Positions 48,873 to 60,590 of a stretch of DNA of 64,000 nucleotides are shown in pieces. The first letter of the stretch is position 1, and every line of letters starts with the position of its first letter. The notes under the pieces were generated by a model that had not been told where the DNA came from, searched no databases, and saw only the letters and a list, made by a program, of their open reading frames with translations. A program made the translations under genes and the position numbers. Source of the DNA: Tillus elongatus (taxonomy: Eukaryota; Arthropoda; Insecta; Coleoptera; Cleridae); contig OZ023266.1 in assembly GCA_964006375.1 (NCBI GenBank), positions 18,694,090 to 18,758,089 on the forward strand, given 5' to 3'.

Positions 48873-50876
48873 TCAGCAACGATACGTCGGTGGGCAAGGG
48901 ACGGCAGCCTTTGGGTGAGGGTAGGGTCACCGATGAGACCTATAGCTCTCTTCTGAATGGAGTACAGGATAGCGAGTGTAGAAGCGGCAGCGGCACCCCA
49001 GATGTGGAAGCAGTATTCGAGGTTTGGCCTTATTTGTGAAGTATATAAGGTATAGAGATTAGCTGGTGAAAAGTATTTGCAAGCGCGGAAGAGGAAACCT
49101 AATTTCTTAGCAGCCGCTTCTGCAATTGATGTGACGTGTTGGTGTGACGTGTTGGTGCCAATTGAGAATTCGATCCACAGAAATTCCAACAAATTAAAAG
49201 GAGTCATTACTTTGAATAACTTGGTTGTTCTTTGTGATGGGTCTAGTGCTGGTGTAGCTCTTATGAGATAGAAAGCAAGACTGAGATTTAGTGGAGTTGA
49301 ATTGTACAAGATTTCTATTCTCCCAGTCTAATATTTTTTGAGGATCCACAGAGACAGAACCCTGCATAAGTCTGCGATCCTCATCTGATTGATCTAAAGA
49401 GACAGGCTTAGAATATTGTATATTTGAGTAGAGGGTGCTATCATCCGCGTAACTGTGAACTGTGTTGGATGTGCTAGAGAGGAGGTCATTGATGTGGAGC
49501 AGAAACAAAGTAGGGGCTAAAGCTGAACCTTGAGGGACTCCTTAATTGGATACAGTTTAGAGGAATGGCTACTCACGACAACAGACATGCTCCTGTTGGA
49601 GAGGAAATTTGCTGTCCAGGTAGAGAGTTTAGGTGGTAGGGCATAGGCCGAAAGTTTATTAGGCAGCGCTGCGTGCCAGACCTGGTCTAATGCTTTGGAT
49701 ATGCCTCGAGCGACAATCTGGGATTCACCGTGTAGTTCCATAGACTTGCTCCAAGAATGGGTGACAAAGGAAAGGAGGTCGGCAGTTGATCTACGCTGAC
49801 GGAATCCATACTGCCTGTCGTGGATTACACTGCGTTTTTCAAGAAATTTTAGTAATTCGGTGTTTATATACTTTTCCATCACTTTAGAGAAGACTGAAAA
49901 GAGAGAAATAGGCCTGTAGTTGCTAGAAAGCGCTTTGGATCCATTCTTGGGGACGGGTTGTACTCGAGCAGTTTTCCAGTTACTAGGGAATATGCCTCTA
50001 TTGTAAGATGTCTGAAACAGACGACTTAGGACAGGAGCAAGTTCTGGTGCGCATTTTTTTGAGAACAATTGCTGGAATCTCGTCAAGGCCAGATGCTCTC
50101 CTGGTATTAAGAGAAGAGAGCATCTTTCGTACCTTTTTAGTTTTGAAAATGATATCCGTCATTTTATGACCGACATTGGGGACCGTTGGCGGTTAAACAT
50201 TTGAAGGTGGGTTGAGGGTAGAATTTCCGGCTAACAACGAGGCAAAAAGTTCAACCTTGCCCAGGGCGGTAGAAAAAATTTCATCCCCTAAAACAAGAGT
50301 TGGGAACGTGCTCTTGTAGAAATTATTCCCAATAGATTTAGCAAGAGTCCAGAAGGGTTTGCTGCCGTTGGAGCTTGAGAGGACTTTGCTTTTGATGTGG
50401 TTATTAAACGAGTTTTTTGCCTCATAAAGAATGCGGACATAGCGATTTCTTGCGTCGTTAAATGCCTGGCGGTTTTCTTGACTGGGATTGTGTAGAAGTG
50501 TTTTGTAAGTTTTAACTTTTTCAAGTCTGGCCTTGTCAAAGGATTTAGAGAACCAGGGCTTTTGAGTGGCTGAAGAGGTTCTCTATGTACGTGGAATAAA
50601 TAGATTCATGACAGCTTGGATGATTTCGGTGACGTTTTCTGAGATATCAGAGGGGTCAGGATGAGAGAAGCAGACAGACGCCCATGGAAGTGAGGAAAAG
50701 TAATCCCGCATTTCGTCCCAGTTCGCGGAGTTGTAGTGCCAAACGATACGTTGATGTGATGACTGTGTGACTTCTGGTTGCATTGCGCAGGCAGCAGTGA
50801 CCATGCCGTGGTCTGAGCGATCAAGGAAGGCGGTGACTGATGTCTTATAGCATTCAGGTTTTGTAGTAGCATTTTC
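48505..50876 (-). pseudogene. CR1/Jockey-group element, 5'-truncated copy
   Basis: Third locus of the family. Minus strand: linker (50872-50288), RT (50086-49517: KKCAPELAPVLSRLFQTSYN, QYGFRQRRSTADLLSFVT, GISKALDQVWHAALP), YADDSTLYSNIQYSKP (49508-49194) with YADD intact, then a long C-terminal frame at 49309-48554 (HQHVTSIAEAAAKKLGFLF, TSKLWNSLPAYIF). The 3' end at about 48505 lies beside a T-rich run. A (GA)n expansion at 48839-48868 adds Ser-Leu repeats. The endonuclease is absent; frame breaks disable the rest. Confidence 0.85.
48839..48868. repeat. (GA)n expansion inside a retroelement
   Basis: About 15 GA units, against three to six in the other copies (19034-19045, 39972-39981). Confidence 0.95.
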
Positions 50877-50879
50877 CGC

Positions 50880-51010
50880 TCCGATTTCCTCCCCGCCCAG
50901 AAACCCTATTTATTCTTGGTCCCTTAAGTTTCTTTGGGGCTGTTTGCACCAAATTTGTGGCTTGTGCATCCAAGGGCGGCTCTCAGCATGTTTCTGAAAA
51001 AAATCTAAAA
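50880..51010. repeat. family C repeat fragment
   Basis: TTTCCTCCCCGCCCAG, CTTGGTCCCTTAAG, TGTGGCTTGTGCATCCA and CAGCATGTTTCTGAA align with 17148-17275. It meets the truncated 5' end of the CR1/Jockey-group copy, so that element may have inserted here. Confidence 0.6.
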
Positions 51011-51310
51011 ACTCCCCTTGCAGTAAACTGTAAATTTACCGAAACTACATTCCACATTGTCGCACTAGAATGTCTTTTTCAGATAATGTCGAATACAGCA
51101 CTAAAGTGAATAAATGCACTTGCTGTTTCACTCCTTTTTATTTTTATATTACATATATAAGTACAAGTAAATATAATAAAGGGGGCCCCTTAATTAACAC
51201 TTGGGCTACACTAACTTAAAAGTAGAGAAGATATTTAGATGGTGTCTGTGTGCACACAAAAATTAGTAAAATAAATTTGTAAAATCCAATAAAAAACTAC
51301 AGTTTTACGA
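51011..51310. other. unassigned stretch
   Basis: AT-rich; no ORF or repeat landmark seen. Confidence 0.3.
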
Positions 51311-51895
51311 TTTTATTTTACATAAACCAATAGGCATACGTTTCGCGGCTATTTCGCAATTCGCGAGTGTATGAATCTAGCCTCTGTCCAAGACCACACT
51401 GACATCCGGTCAACGCCGAAAGCAAAAATTAATCAACAAACAGAAAACAAAGAACATGTTGACGGAATCAACGACGATTAGAAGAGAGAAATCCGAAAAG
51501 AGAGAATTCCGAAAAAAACTTTGTTTGCTTACCATTTGAACCTCGAATCACGAGGGGTCTAGATAGCATTTTTTTAAAAGTCAACTTGCAGATAATATTT
51601 TCGACAAAAAATACCTTAAAAAACTTGCTAGGTAACCCAAAAGACAAGGATAGCACGAACAAAATCTCGGGATCTTATGAAATAAGTTGTAAAGATTGTA
51701 ATCTTAAGTACGTCGGACAAACAAAAAGATCGATTGGAATTAGATTCAAAGAACACTTAGCCCAATTACGTTACGGTACTATAGATAGATTTTCCGTCGC
51801 CCGACATATCTGGGATAATAATCATCACGTTAATGAAGATAATCTGAAATTAATAACAAAATGTTAGACAACCAGGACAGCTAGACGGATTTGAG
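51311..51895 (+). pseudogene. Penelope-like element, GIY-YIG endonuclease part
   Basis: PLEs carry a C-terminal GIY-YIG nuclease that nicks the target for reverse transcription. Frame 51586-51867 shows GSYEISCKDCNLKYVGQTKR, the PLE version of the GIY-YIG block, then SIGIRFKEHLAQLR (catalytic Arg region) and VARHIWDNNHHV. The stop at 51865-51867 comes earlier than in full PLEs. The RT part is missing. A (TA)n run and a hammerhead motif follow downstream, a plausible PLE end. Confidence 0.85.
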
Positions 51896-51896
51896 A

Positions 51897-52410
<514 letters not shown>

Positions 52411-52537
52411 ACTCTACATAGGACTTGTCCTTGGTTCGTCTTTCTGTGTAATAATCATACAAATAATAATATTTATTATAAAGAGAGACTGGAGGGATTT
52501 TAAGCTCCTTAACTAGCGATGAATAATAATCAGACGT

Positions 52538-52901
52538 GTGTGTGTGTTTTGTTTCTTTAACGTCAGTCGGCCTGTTTCCGCGACTATGACCAATCACAAA
52601 CGCCAGGGAGCAGTTTCACCTCACTATCCTGGAAATTTTACCGAACTCCTGCCTTTCTGTAAGGAGGGTAGGGATCTTTAACGTGCTCAACATCGCATGG
52701 ACACGGGACCGACGGCTTTACGCCGCCTCCGAAGGGCGGAACGTGCAGACATTCAACTTGTTCAAATACAATGTCAGAACCTCTGTTGATGTTAATGTTA
52801 CAGTTTGTACTGAAAAAGTGAAAGGAGAACCCTGGGATCCAGCCCAGTACCCTTGGGTTCAGAGACACACGTTCTTGCCCCTGAACCGCCGAGGCTCTAA
52901 C
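52538..52901 (-). mobile_element. tRNA-derived SINE with shared core, copy 1
   Basis: On the minus strand a tRNA-like head (GCGGTTCAGGGGCAAGAACG; diverged B box GGGCTGGATCCCAGG) is followed by GCGTAAAGCCGTCGGTCCCG and GCACGTTAAAGATCCC, here with one change (GAGCACGTT). It is flanked by AATCAGACGT at 52528-52537 and 52902-52911, a target-site duplication. Confidence 0.75.
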
Positions 52902-52911
52902 AATCAGACGT

Positions 52912-53930
52912 TTTCAATACCTAATATAATAATAAGCATTTAAGTTTTCTTGTTTCAAAACACTACTGTTTAAGAAGCCTTACTTGAATCGCCGACCAAG
53001 ACTTACCAACGTTTGTGAAACAATCATCAATAATGGAACCAAACACAAATATAATTTTATACGTGTATACATATCAACTGTTAATGATTAAAAGTATTCT
53101 GTTCTCCTAACAATAAGTTTATATCTTTCTAAAGGAACAACAAACATAATAGTGTGATTAAAACCCTAAGTGATTTACCCTGTCGATTAAACGTGCAAAG
53201 TGAAAAAAAGTTCTCTAGTCCATTACAGATAGCAATTCACAGATAAAAGTTAAGGATTTAGATTTAAGAGTCGAGAGAGGTGAAGGGAGAAATAAGGGCA
53301 TCATGAAGGGACCAAACGTAAAGTGAGGGATGCTACGGGTATAAACCCGAGTCCGGGAATCCCCGGAACTGAAGAGCTGGAGACGTGTGTTCGTTCACAC
53401 ATCACTCTGAGGAGGATCAGCCACTAATCTCCTAACAAGGGCAAAAACAATCCAAACGCTAACTCATTCCACTCGCACAGTTCAGGATCCCACCCTCACG
53501 ATGCCGACAATAATCTGTGAGGAGAGCAGTAAAGCTTCAGAAGCGGTGTGCTCACATCATCCGCCTTCAAGTTTATAGAGGTTTGCAACTTGGCCTTTAA
53601 TAATTTTTATGTTAATTCAAAAGGCGATAACATGAACTCTTGTAACTAAACTACATAATTTTTAACAAAAGCTCGCTCATTTGTTTCAGTCCTAACATAC
53701 TCCTCATCTCAAATGTAAGTATATACTTGATACATGTGTAGAAATTTCCCCTCTGGATCTACAAGTGCTTGTTTTTTTTCTGTAACCTACTTCGCTTTAC
53801 AGCATGGCATCGTCAGGGCGAAGAAAAGTAAGTATTAAACATTAAACAAGAATTCCTTTTAAAAGAAAACGTGCTTTCGTGAAGCCAGAGAAAAACTCTC
53901 TGCATTTATAATTAGTATAGAACAGTTTCA
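52912..53930. other. unassigned stretch with a hammerhead-like remnant
   Basis: At 53780-53830 the minus strand has CTGACGATGCC...GCGAAG, alignable to the 42515 motif but with GAAA changed to GAAG and stem I unpaired. The stretch 53280-53580 is GC-richer and unlike any family here; no ORF supports a gene. Confidence 0.4.
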
Positions 53931-53931
53931 C

Positions 53932-53934
<3 letters not shown>

Positions 53935-53988
<54 letters not shown>
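53935..53988. repeat. (TA)n microsatellite at mariner insertion
   Basis: TA run of about 54 bp ending exactly at the left end of a mariner; TATATA also follows its right end at 55897. Confidence 0.97.
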
Positions 53989-53992
<4 letters not shown>

Positions 53993-55896
53993 GGCGCATT
54001 GAAAACGAAACAGACCGATTTGCGTCCAGAGAAATTTTTTTTTAAAAACGCTAAATCACGTCAATTTTAAGATTGAGAGGACATGTTTTGACGTAAAACT
54101 CAACTTTGTCACATCAACCCCTTAAGGGTGGTGATAACAACCCTTATATTTTAAATAGGGAACATGGGTCGAGTGTTAGAGCACTTGAAAGATCTTTCTT
54201 TTCTGAATTCAGCACACGAATTTTTTTGGAAGTTTTATCAACTCGTTTGAAAATTATTCACAGTTGAAGATGCAAAAACGCATTTCACTCATTCCGATAA
54301 GAAATGTGCTGATAGGCAATATTTTGTTGGTTTGTAAACACAAATTGACTATCAGAACATTTCTTATCGCAATGAGAGAAATGCGGTTTATTATTTCAGT
54401 TTATCGGTCGGTTTGATACTTCATAGTTCTACCGAAAATTAATTTCACAATGGTGTATTCTGTAGAAGAAAGAGTTGAAATAATCTTTTTTTTAAACGAT
54501 GACTGTGCCAACCGTACCGCCAACTTCTTTAAGGAACGACATCCGAACAGACATGTTAACAGAAATACATTTTGGAGTTAGGTCCAAAATTTCGACAAAA
54601 TGGTTCAGTAGCTAACAAAAAGCTGGATCCTGAACGTGAATTTCCGGTTAGAAATGAAACTACTGAGTTTGAAGTTTTAGGACAAATTGTTGCAGACCGA
54701 ACTTTGAGCACGAGGAAATTGGCCACTTTTTCAACCATCAAAAGAAGAACTATTCAGCGAATATTGAAGCATCATAAATTTCACCCGTATAAAATTCATC
54801 TTGTACAACAACTGAATGAAGATGATTTTGATCGGCGGATGGAGTTTTGTGAAGTTATGACTCCACGAATAGCTGATAATGGGAACTTTCTGTTCAATAT
54901 CTGTTTTTCAGACGAGAGTACGTTTTTATTAAACTCTACAGTCAATCGTCATAATTGTCGTTATTGGGCAGATAATAATCCAAGACATTTTCACGAAGTC
55001 CACACTCAAACTCCACAGAAATTGAATGTCTGCGCTGGCATTTTTGGAGACCGTTTAATCGGACTGATTTTTCTTGATGGCAGTTTGAGTGGCGAAACGT
55101 ATTTGGAGTTACTAGAAGATATCGTTTACCTCTACTAAGTGACATTGTTGAAAATGATGATCGCTATCAAGAAAATCAATTATGTGTCAACAAGATGGAC
55201 CTCCTCCGCATTTTTCACAACGAAGTTTTTGAACAAGAGTTTCCAGAGCAATGGATTGGGCGTAGAGGTGCTATTGAGTGGCCCCCTAGATCACCGGATT
55301 TAACTCCTTTAGACTTCTTTCTATGGGGCCATTTAAAGAGTATAATTTACGCAACAGAACCTGAGTCTCTGGAAGAATTACTACGACGCATTGTTCAAAA
55401 ATGCCGTCTAATAACTCCACAAATGCTCCAGAATGTCAGAGCTCGTTTTGAACAAAATTTGTACCTTTGTATGGAAGCTGGTGGTCAACAATTTGAACAC
55501 TTACTTAACTGGATAAACATTTTTGAATGTTTGATTTTGTTTTTTAGTTTGTTTAACGAAAAATTGACTAATTAGTGCATTTCTTATCACAATGAATAAA
55601 ATAAGTTCTTTCAATTCCAACTGTGAATAATTTTAAACGAGTTGATAAAACTTCCAAAAAAATTTGTGTGCTAAATTCAGAAAAGAAAGAGCTTTAAAAT
55701 GATGTAACACTCGACCCATGTTCCCTATTTAAAGTATAAGGGTTGTTATCACCACCCTTAAGGGGTTGATGCGAGAAAGTTGAGTTTTATGTCAAAACAT
55801 GTCCCCCTCAATATTAAAATTGACATGTTTCAGCGTTTCTTAAAAAAAATTCTCTTGACGCAAATCGGTCTGTTTCGTTTTATATGCGCCATTCTG
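53989..55896 (+). mobile_element. DD41D-type mariner with about 320-bp inverted repeats, gene broken
   Basis: Arms at about 53989-54310 and 55574-55896 are inverse copies with several percent difference (ACGAAACAGACCGATTTGCG / CGCAAATCGGTCTGTTTCG). The element lies in a TA run. Its architecture equals that of 27055-29122 but the sequence is clearly diverged, so it is a separate lineage and older. Confidence 0.85.
54450..55575 (+). pseudogene. DD41D-type mariner transposase, frameshifted
   Basis: Starts MVYSVEERVEIIFFLNDD at 54450. A shift near 54575 leads into 54572-55138, with RRTIQRILKHHKFHPYKIHL, CFSDESTFLLNSTVNRHNC (first Asp) and QKLNVCAGIFGDRLIG. A second shift near 55130 and further shifts around 55190-55225 surround the QQDGPPPHF block (second Asp, readable only in another frame). 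The tail 55195-55575 has WIGRRGAIEWPPRSPDLTPL then DFFLWG (third Asp) and FEHLLN. At least three frame breaks; inactive. Confidence 0.88.
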
Positions 55897-55899
55897 TAT

Positions 55900-56583
55900 A
55901 TATAACCATTTACGAAAATTTTGGTCTAAGTTTAAAGAGAAAAAAAAATAGAGGCATTTAAAAAATAAAAATTGGGGTTTTTTTCAAAACGTAAAAAGTC
56001 GCGATTTGAAACGTCAAAATTGGCAACTTTTAGGCAAAGAACCTGAAAGAAATACGGATTATGTAAAGAGTGTTCTGCAAACCCTTAAGTTTCAGCTTCA
56101 ACCATCATTGCCCTTTATTTTAATAAAATATTTCCAGAAAACTCATTTCAAATAGACACTTTCTCTGATGCTTTGGCTGTAGTTTTAGTTAAGTTTATGG
56201 TTTAACGGTCTATAATTTTTGGCTAATTTTCGTACAAAAAATTTGTTAATTAGGAGACCGCGGCTTTTGATTTCTAAAAAGATTTCTTCGAATGAGCCCA
56301 AACTAGGCTCCTTAGAATCCATATCCGGTTTACTTTCTGTACACATATATACAGGGTGGCGCATTTCTACGGAAAAGCTCAATATAATTGTTATTATGCA
56401 AGATACCAGAAAAAATTGCATACGTTACTTATAGGGTGTCTTGAGCTGCATCTTATAAATTTATTTTGACAATCACAGGCTGGCCCATACGTCGTTGCTG
56501 ATACCTACAATTTTTTTTTGGAACATTCCTTATTGCATTTTTGCATTTTTCATCGAAATATGACGCATATTTGTAAAAAAAAA
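55900..56583 (+). mobile_element. family A fragments
   Basis: Body with AACGTCAAAATTGGCAAC, a terminal-unit piece at 56215-56340 (GGAGACCGCGGCTTTTGA, GAATCCATATCCGG), then body with GGGTGTCTTGAGCTGCATC and ATGACGCATATTTGTAA leading into a MITE unit. Confidence 0.65.
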
Positions 56584-56862
56584 TCGGGACGCGGTAAGTG
56601 CGTTTTGGTAGCGAATTTTCATTAAATGCTTCAAAATTCAATAACTCAATTTGCTTTCTCAGAAACATTTTAAGTTTATTTTCGGAAAATTTTTGTACAT
56701 TTTCAAGCAAGTTATTTTGATAAAATATGGTACATTGTTTCTACTATATAGATTACACCGGTGACCAAACTGATGCCTGATTGCATTAAAGAGACATATT
56801 TGCTATTAAAAACATTTTTATGAAAATTCACTTCCATAACGCACTTGCTGCGTCCAGATTTT
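56584..56862 (+). mobile_element. MITE-like element
   Basis: Left end CGGGACGCGGTAAGTGCG, right end CGCACTTGCTGCGTCCAG; about 280 bp with a small inner deletion. Confidence 0.8.
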
Positions 56863-57334
56863 TTTATGTTGACTTACAGTTTGATTTCAACTGGCAGATG
56901 TCTGTATTTGTGAAAATGAAATTGCCCATAATAATATATATTTAAAGTTGAGACATGTTATATTTATAGACGTCCACTTGTGTGAAGTCAGCATATGCGA
57001 ATTAAGGGGACTGACAGAAAGGACCGACACCCCTCCCTGGCAAATCCCTCTGACGATTAAACTGATCCAGAATTAAATAACAAAGGATTCACTCAGACAG
57101 TTGACAACTTTAAATTGGTTTTCACTGATCACCATTTAAATGTAAATCGCCAAGTTGCAGTCAAAATATTAAGCAATTATGCAAATCGTCATTCTGAGAA
57201 TTATAAGTTAAACTCTCGAAATTGTCCGCACTGTTTGGCTTTGGCGACGTTTCGATTAAATAACACACACATTTAATCCTCTCTTTTTATCGATAAAAGC
57301 GTACTCTCCATGGCGATCGTTGATTTGTATGTTG
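56863..57334. other. unassigned stretch
   Basis: No repeat landmark or ORF. Contains a GC-richer patch at 57000-57060. Confidence 0.35.
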
Positions 57335-57430
57335 TCGAGATACCGTGGCTCAGTTTGGAGGCATGTTACCTTACAGGTTTAGCCATTTTAGCTGCGCAGG
57401 GTCAAATCACTACAATGTCAATGTAAAAAA
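57335..57430 (+). mobile_element. tRNA-like SINE head
   Basis: A box TGGCTCAGTTTGG (57346-57358) and B box GGGTCAAATCAC (57399-57410), correctly spaced, ending in a short A run (57424-57430). Stems do not close as a tRNA. Confidence 0.5.
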
Positions 57431-58129
57431 ACTACACAATATAATTTAAATTTAAAATCACCATTATCTCAAATATCAAAATCCAATGGCAATAAATATG
57501 GACACAGTCCCTTAAAAAACAATTTTTGCAGGTATGAACTCTGATAATTCCGCTGGCGCAGTCCTTGGGATACTAAAAGTTGTGATAAAAATAAAATTCT
57601 CGGGCGCACAGAAATCGTTAGCTTTATTAAATGCATTCTATATTGGACAACGCGCAATTTTTATGATTGGACTATTCACTTCTTATTTATTATTATCAGC
57701 GTCCTTTATAAAAAACTAATTTTTGTCATGGCAGTCAAGTTTGTGATTATAAGAAATCACAATGCGTTTAAACTTACTGATCATTAAAATTCCTTATTGG
57801 ATTGAAAAAATATTTTATGCCATTAAAAATTTGTTTTCTGTTATGTATTTTCGGCAAGCCTCTCAGTCAACGTTATTTTATTTCCTCCTAAATAACAATA
57901 AGTAAAACCTTAGAATTTTGTTTGAAAGGGTCAAATGATATACGCTCCGTCCTTAGATGGATACGTAAAGTCGTCGGTTCGTTTGTAACGCAATATTGGG
58001 TGCGCAAAAAATGTCTACCCCTTTTTACACAACTGATCTGGCGATGCCCCCTAGCGACGGTGATTATTCATATACGCGGTGATAGACACAAGATGAATAT
58101 GAAACAGTTGAAAGTGAAAATGTTCTTAG
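57431..58129. other. unassigned stretch
   Basis: Short ORFs on both strands without recognised domains; no repeat family landmark. Confidence 0.3.
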
Positions 58130-58285
58130 ATTTTTCAATCTCTGATGACGCTTGGTGATGAACTTGATTAGTGGAACGATCGCCAGGTCTTCTTAAAATG
58201 TGCTGTGGTAATTTTAATTCTCCAAGTGTACTTATCAGTACTCATCACAGGTTCCAATCTTACATGTACCAAAATATATACCTAG
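58130..58285 (+). mobile_element. PLE end segment with inactivated hammerhead
   Basis: CTGATGA at 58142-58148, but GAAA is GGAA and the cleavage GTC is GCC, and stem II has an insertion. The flank CCAAGTGTACTTATCAGTAC extends the shared block toward GGTTCCAATCTT. Confidence 0.6.
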
Positions 58286-58350
58286 TGTAGAGATGGTGAA
58301 TTTTTCGGGCAGTATTACCCAGCCATCTGAACTTCTAGATCTTGTAAGTT

Positions 58351-58674
58351 GTGTTTTGTTTCTTCAACGTAAGCCTATTTCCTCGACTATGGCCAATCAT
58401 CGACGCCAGGGAGCAGTTTCACCTCACTATCCTGGACCCCCGCCTTTCTGTAAGGAAGGCAGGGATCTTTAACGTGCCCAACATCGCATGGACACGGGAC
58501 CGACGGCTTTACGCCCCCTCCGAAGGGCTCAACTTGCTCAAATACAATGTCAGAACCTCGGTTGATCTTAATCTTACAGTTTGTACTGAAAAAGTGAAAG
58601 AAGTACGCTGGGATCGAACCCAGCACCCTTCGGTTCAGAGGCACACGTTCTTACCCCTGAACCACCGAGGGTCT
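58351..58674 (-). mobile_element. tRNA-derived SINE with shared core, copy 2 (clean insertion)
   Basis: 324 bp flanked by an exact 13-bp target-site duplication GATCTTGTAAGTT (58338-58350, 58675-58687). Minus strand: A box TGGTTCAGGGGTAAGA, B box GGGTTCGATCCCAGCG, core GCGTAAAGCCGTCGGTCCCG and GCACGTTAAAGATCCC, then a tail ending in a T-rich stretch. About 85% alike to copy 1. Confidence 0.85.
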
Positions 58675-58687
58675 GATCTTGTAAGTT

Positions 58688-58950
58688 ATTTTACATGTAA
58701 TTATGAGCTTTTGGGGCGTTACACTTAACCAAACTTGCAGAGGTTCAACTAACAAGTTTAAATGCGCCGTCATTTAGGAGACTTAATTCAATTCTTTTAA
58801 CGCGGACCTAGAGGGAGATATTGGGTCAGTCGATAAGAGCGTACTGTGAAAAATATTATAATTGGCGAAGCTGTTAATGGGATTGTTGGTGCATATGCAA
58901 AGAAAAAAAAAGCATAATAACTGAACTCTATGGACCACCAAATTTAGTTT
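58688..58950. other. unassigned spacer
   Basis: No signal recognised. Confidence 0.3.
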
Positions 58951-58952
58951 AT

Positions 58953-59095
58953 GTTTTAGTGAATTTTCTTTAAAAACTTAACTAATGAGGAGATCGCAAT
59001 ATTTAAATTTTGGATATTTTTTTTCAAATGAACGCGAACTAGACCTCCTAGAACACATATTCAGGGTCAGTTTCGCTTTATATATATATGAGATA
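58953..59095 (+). mobile_element. solo family A terminal unit
   Basis: GTTTTAGTGAATTTTCTTT to GGTCAGTTTCGC, with a very short TA tract, then PLE sequence. No body follows. Confidence 0.75.
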
Positions 59096-59099
59096 TATA

Positions 59100-59443
59100 C
59101 TTGTTTCTCTGGTTGGACCGCGTTCAGAATTTATAAAAACGCGACGTTTCGGCTATTGTTTGGGAGCCATTTTCAAGAGGTAAGAGAATATGTAAGGACA
59201 CTCTAAGGCCTCAATCTGCCTACTCCTTAGAGCGGTGGACAAAGGTGGGTTGGGCTGTTGTAGCTTGATTACGGGGCCTCAATCTGCCTACTCCCTAAAT
59301 GTCGCTGGGGATCGTCTCCAAGGTCTCAGTGTGTTTAACCCTAGGCCTCAGGGAGATCTGGCAGTTCGTTGCAACTCTTGTATTGTATGTATCGTTCGGT
59401 CTACCTGCTTCGTTATCAGTGAAAGTAATCGGGTCACGGTCAA
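59100..59443 (-). mobile_element. PLE 3' region
   Basis: Contains on the minus strand GGCTCCCAAACAATAGCCGA followed by AACGTCGCG, a block resembling a decayed hammerhead core (the CTGANGA box reads CTTGAAAA). An internal duplication GGGCCTCAATCTGCCTACTCC occurs near 59207 and 59275. Confidence 0.6.
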
Positions 59444-60130
59444 TTAAGTCAGGTCACAGGTCACAGTATTTAAAGGATTAAGAGGATTTCCGGCATTTGT
59501 TGAAACAGATAATGGGGAAATAAAATTATCTATTGAATTTATTTTCTTTTTGTGTGTTTGTAATGAAGATATAATAGGTTTCCGGGTAATCGGAAGGCGA
59601 AGACTATCATCTCTCTTATTTAAACAATCGGGACGTTTTTCTATCTCGATTGCTTCGCGGATAATTCTCGTTTTGAAGTTGTAAACCGGTGCTATTGTCT
59701 TGGCATTGTCAAAGTCTATTTTGTGTCCTGTATGAATATGATGCATGGCCAGCGCCGATGAGGGGTCGGATTTTCTAACTGCGAGGGTGTGTTCATATAT
59801 TCTATTGTGGATGCGTCTATTTGTTTGTCCTACATCAGTTCGGGAACAGTCGGAACAAGGAATTTCGTAAGCTCCGAAGGGTTCGTTTGGAATCGTAGCT
59901 TTGTGAGTTTTTATCAGATTTTGCAGTTTTTCTTCTGTTGTGAATACGGTTTTAATATTATGGATTCTAAAAATTCGGCTGAATTTGTCGGTGACACCTT
60001 TAATGTATGGTATAAACGCTGTGTATTGTTGTGTGGACTCTGTCTGTTCTTGTTGTGGTGTAGTGGTTTGTTGTTGTGCGTTTCTAATGTTTTGTAGTAT
60101 ATGGTTGTTGTCGTATCCGTTTTCTAGCAA
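59444..60130 (-). CDS. PLE GIY-YIG endonuclease ORF (228 codons, partial element)
   Basis: Long open frame on the minus strand and the C-terminal part of a Penelope-like protein. A linker rich in Gln/Thr precedes AFIPYIKGVTDKFSRIFR, TEEKLQNLIKTHK, then GAYEIPCSDCSRTDVGQTNR, the GIY-YIG block (the usual Tyr before VGQT is Asp), RIHNRIYEHTLAVRKSD (catalytic Arg), ALAMHHIHTGHKIDFDN and REAIEIEKRPDCLNKRDD (with the late Glu). The domain is complete in length. It joins the RT part upstream (60219-60590) only across a stop near 60180, so the element is broken although this domain is well kept. Confidence 0.85.
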   Translation of the reverse strand: MLENGYDNNHILQNIRNAQQQTTTPQQEQTESTQQYTAFIPYIKGVTDKFSRIFRIHNIKTVFTTEEKLQNLIKTHKATIPNEPFGAYEIPCSDCSRTDVGQTNRRIHNRIYEHTLAVRKSDPSSALAMHHIHTGHKIDFDNAKTIAPVYNFKTRIIREAIEIEKRPDCLNKRDDSLRLPITRKPIISSLQTHKKKINSIDNFISPLSVSTNAGNPLNPLNTVTCDLT

Positions 60131-60218
60131 TGTCTGTCTTAGAAAGTTTAATTCTGTCTGTTTATTGTTTTGTTTGTTAATTTAAGGGATCGCGTTAGTA
60201 GTGTTCGAATCACGGAAT

Positions 60219-60590
60219 TTAGTTGCGACGGGTGACGGTGAGATTAGCGTTAAGATAACGATTAGTGTGGGTTGGTTTTCGGTACACAGTGTAAAAAAAT
60301 CCTCTGACTGGGTTTTTGGTGATGCGTACATCTAAGAAAGGCAAAGAAAAATTATTTTGTATTTCCATGGTGAACTGGATTTGCGGGTTAATGTTATTTA
60401 GGTAAGAAAGCAATTCGTCTAGAGATTCTTTACCGTGTGGCCAGACAGCAAAAATCTCGTCAACATATCTTAACCAAGAGGTTGGTTTCAGTTAAGATGT
60501 GTTTGTGTCTTGAAGTTTTCCATGAAAATGCTAGCTAATGCAGGAGAGAGTGGTGAACCCATTGGAGCACCTCGAACTTGTTTGTGGGTT
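60219..60590 (-). pseudogene. PLE reverse transcriptase C-terminal part
   Basis: Minus strand: GAPMGSPLSPALASIFMENF, then after stops the RYVDE region (the catalytic box reads YVDE, not YVDD), WPHGKES, LSYLNNINPQIQFTMEIQNN, LPFLDVRI and YRKPTHTNRYLNANL. Continuous in order with the endonuclease downstream but interrupted by three stops or shifts. Confidence 0.85.
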
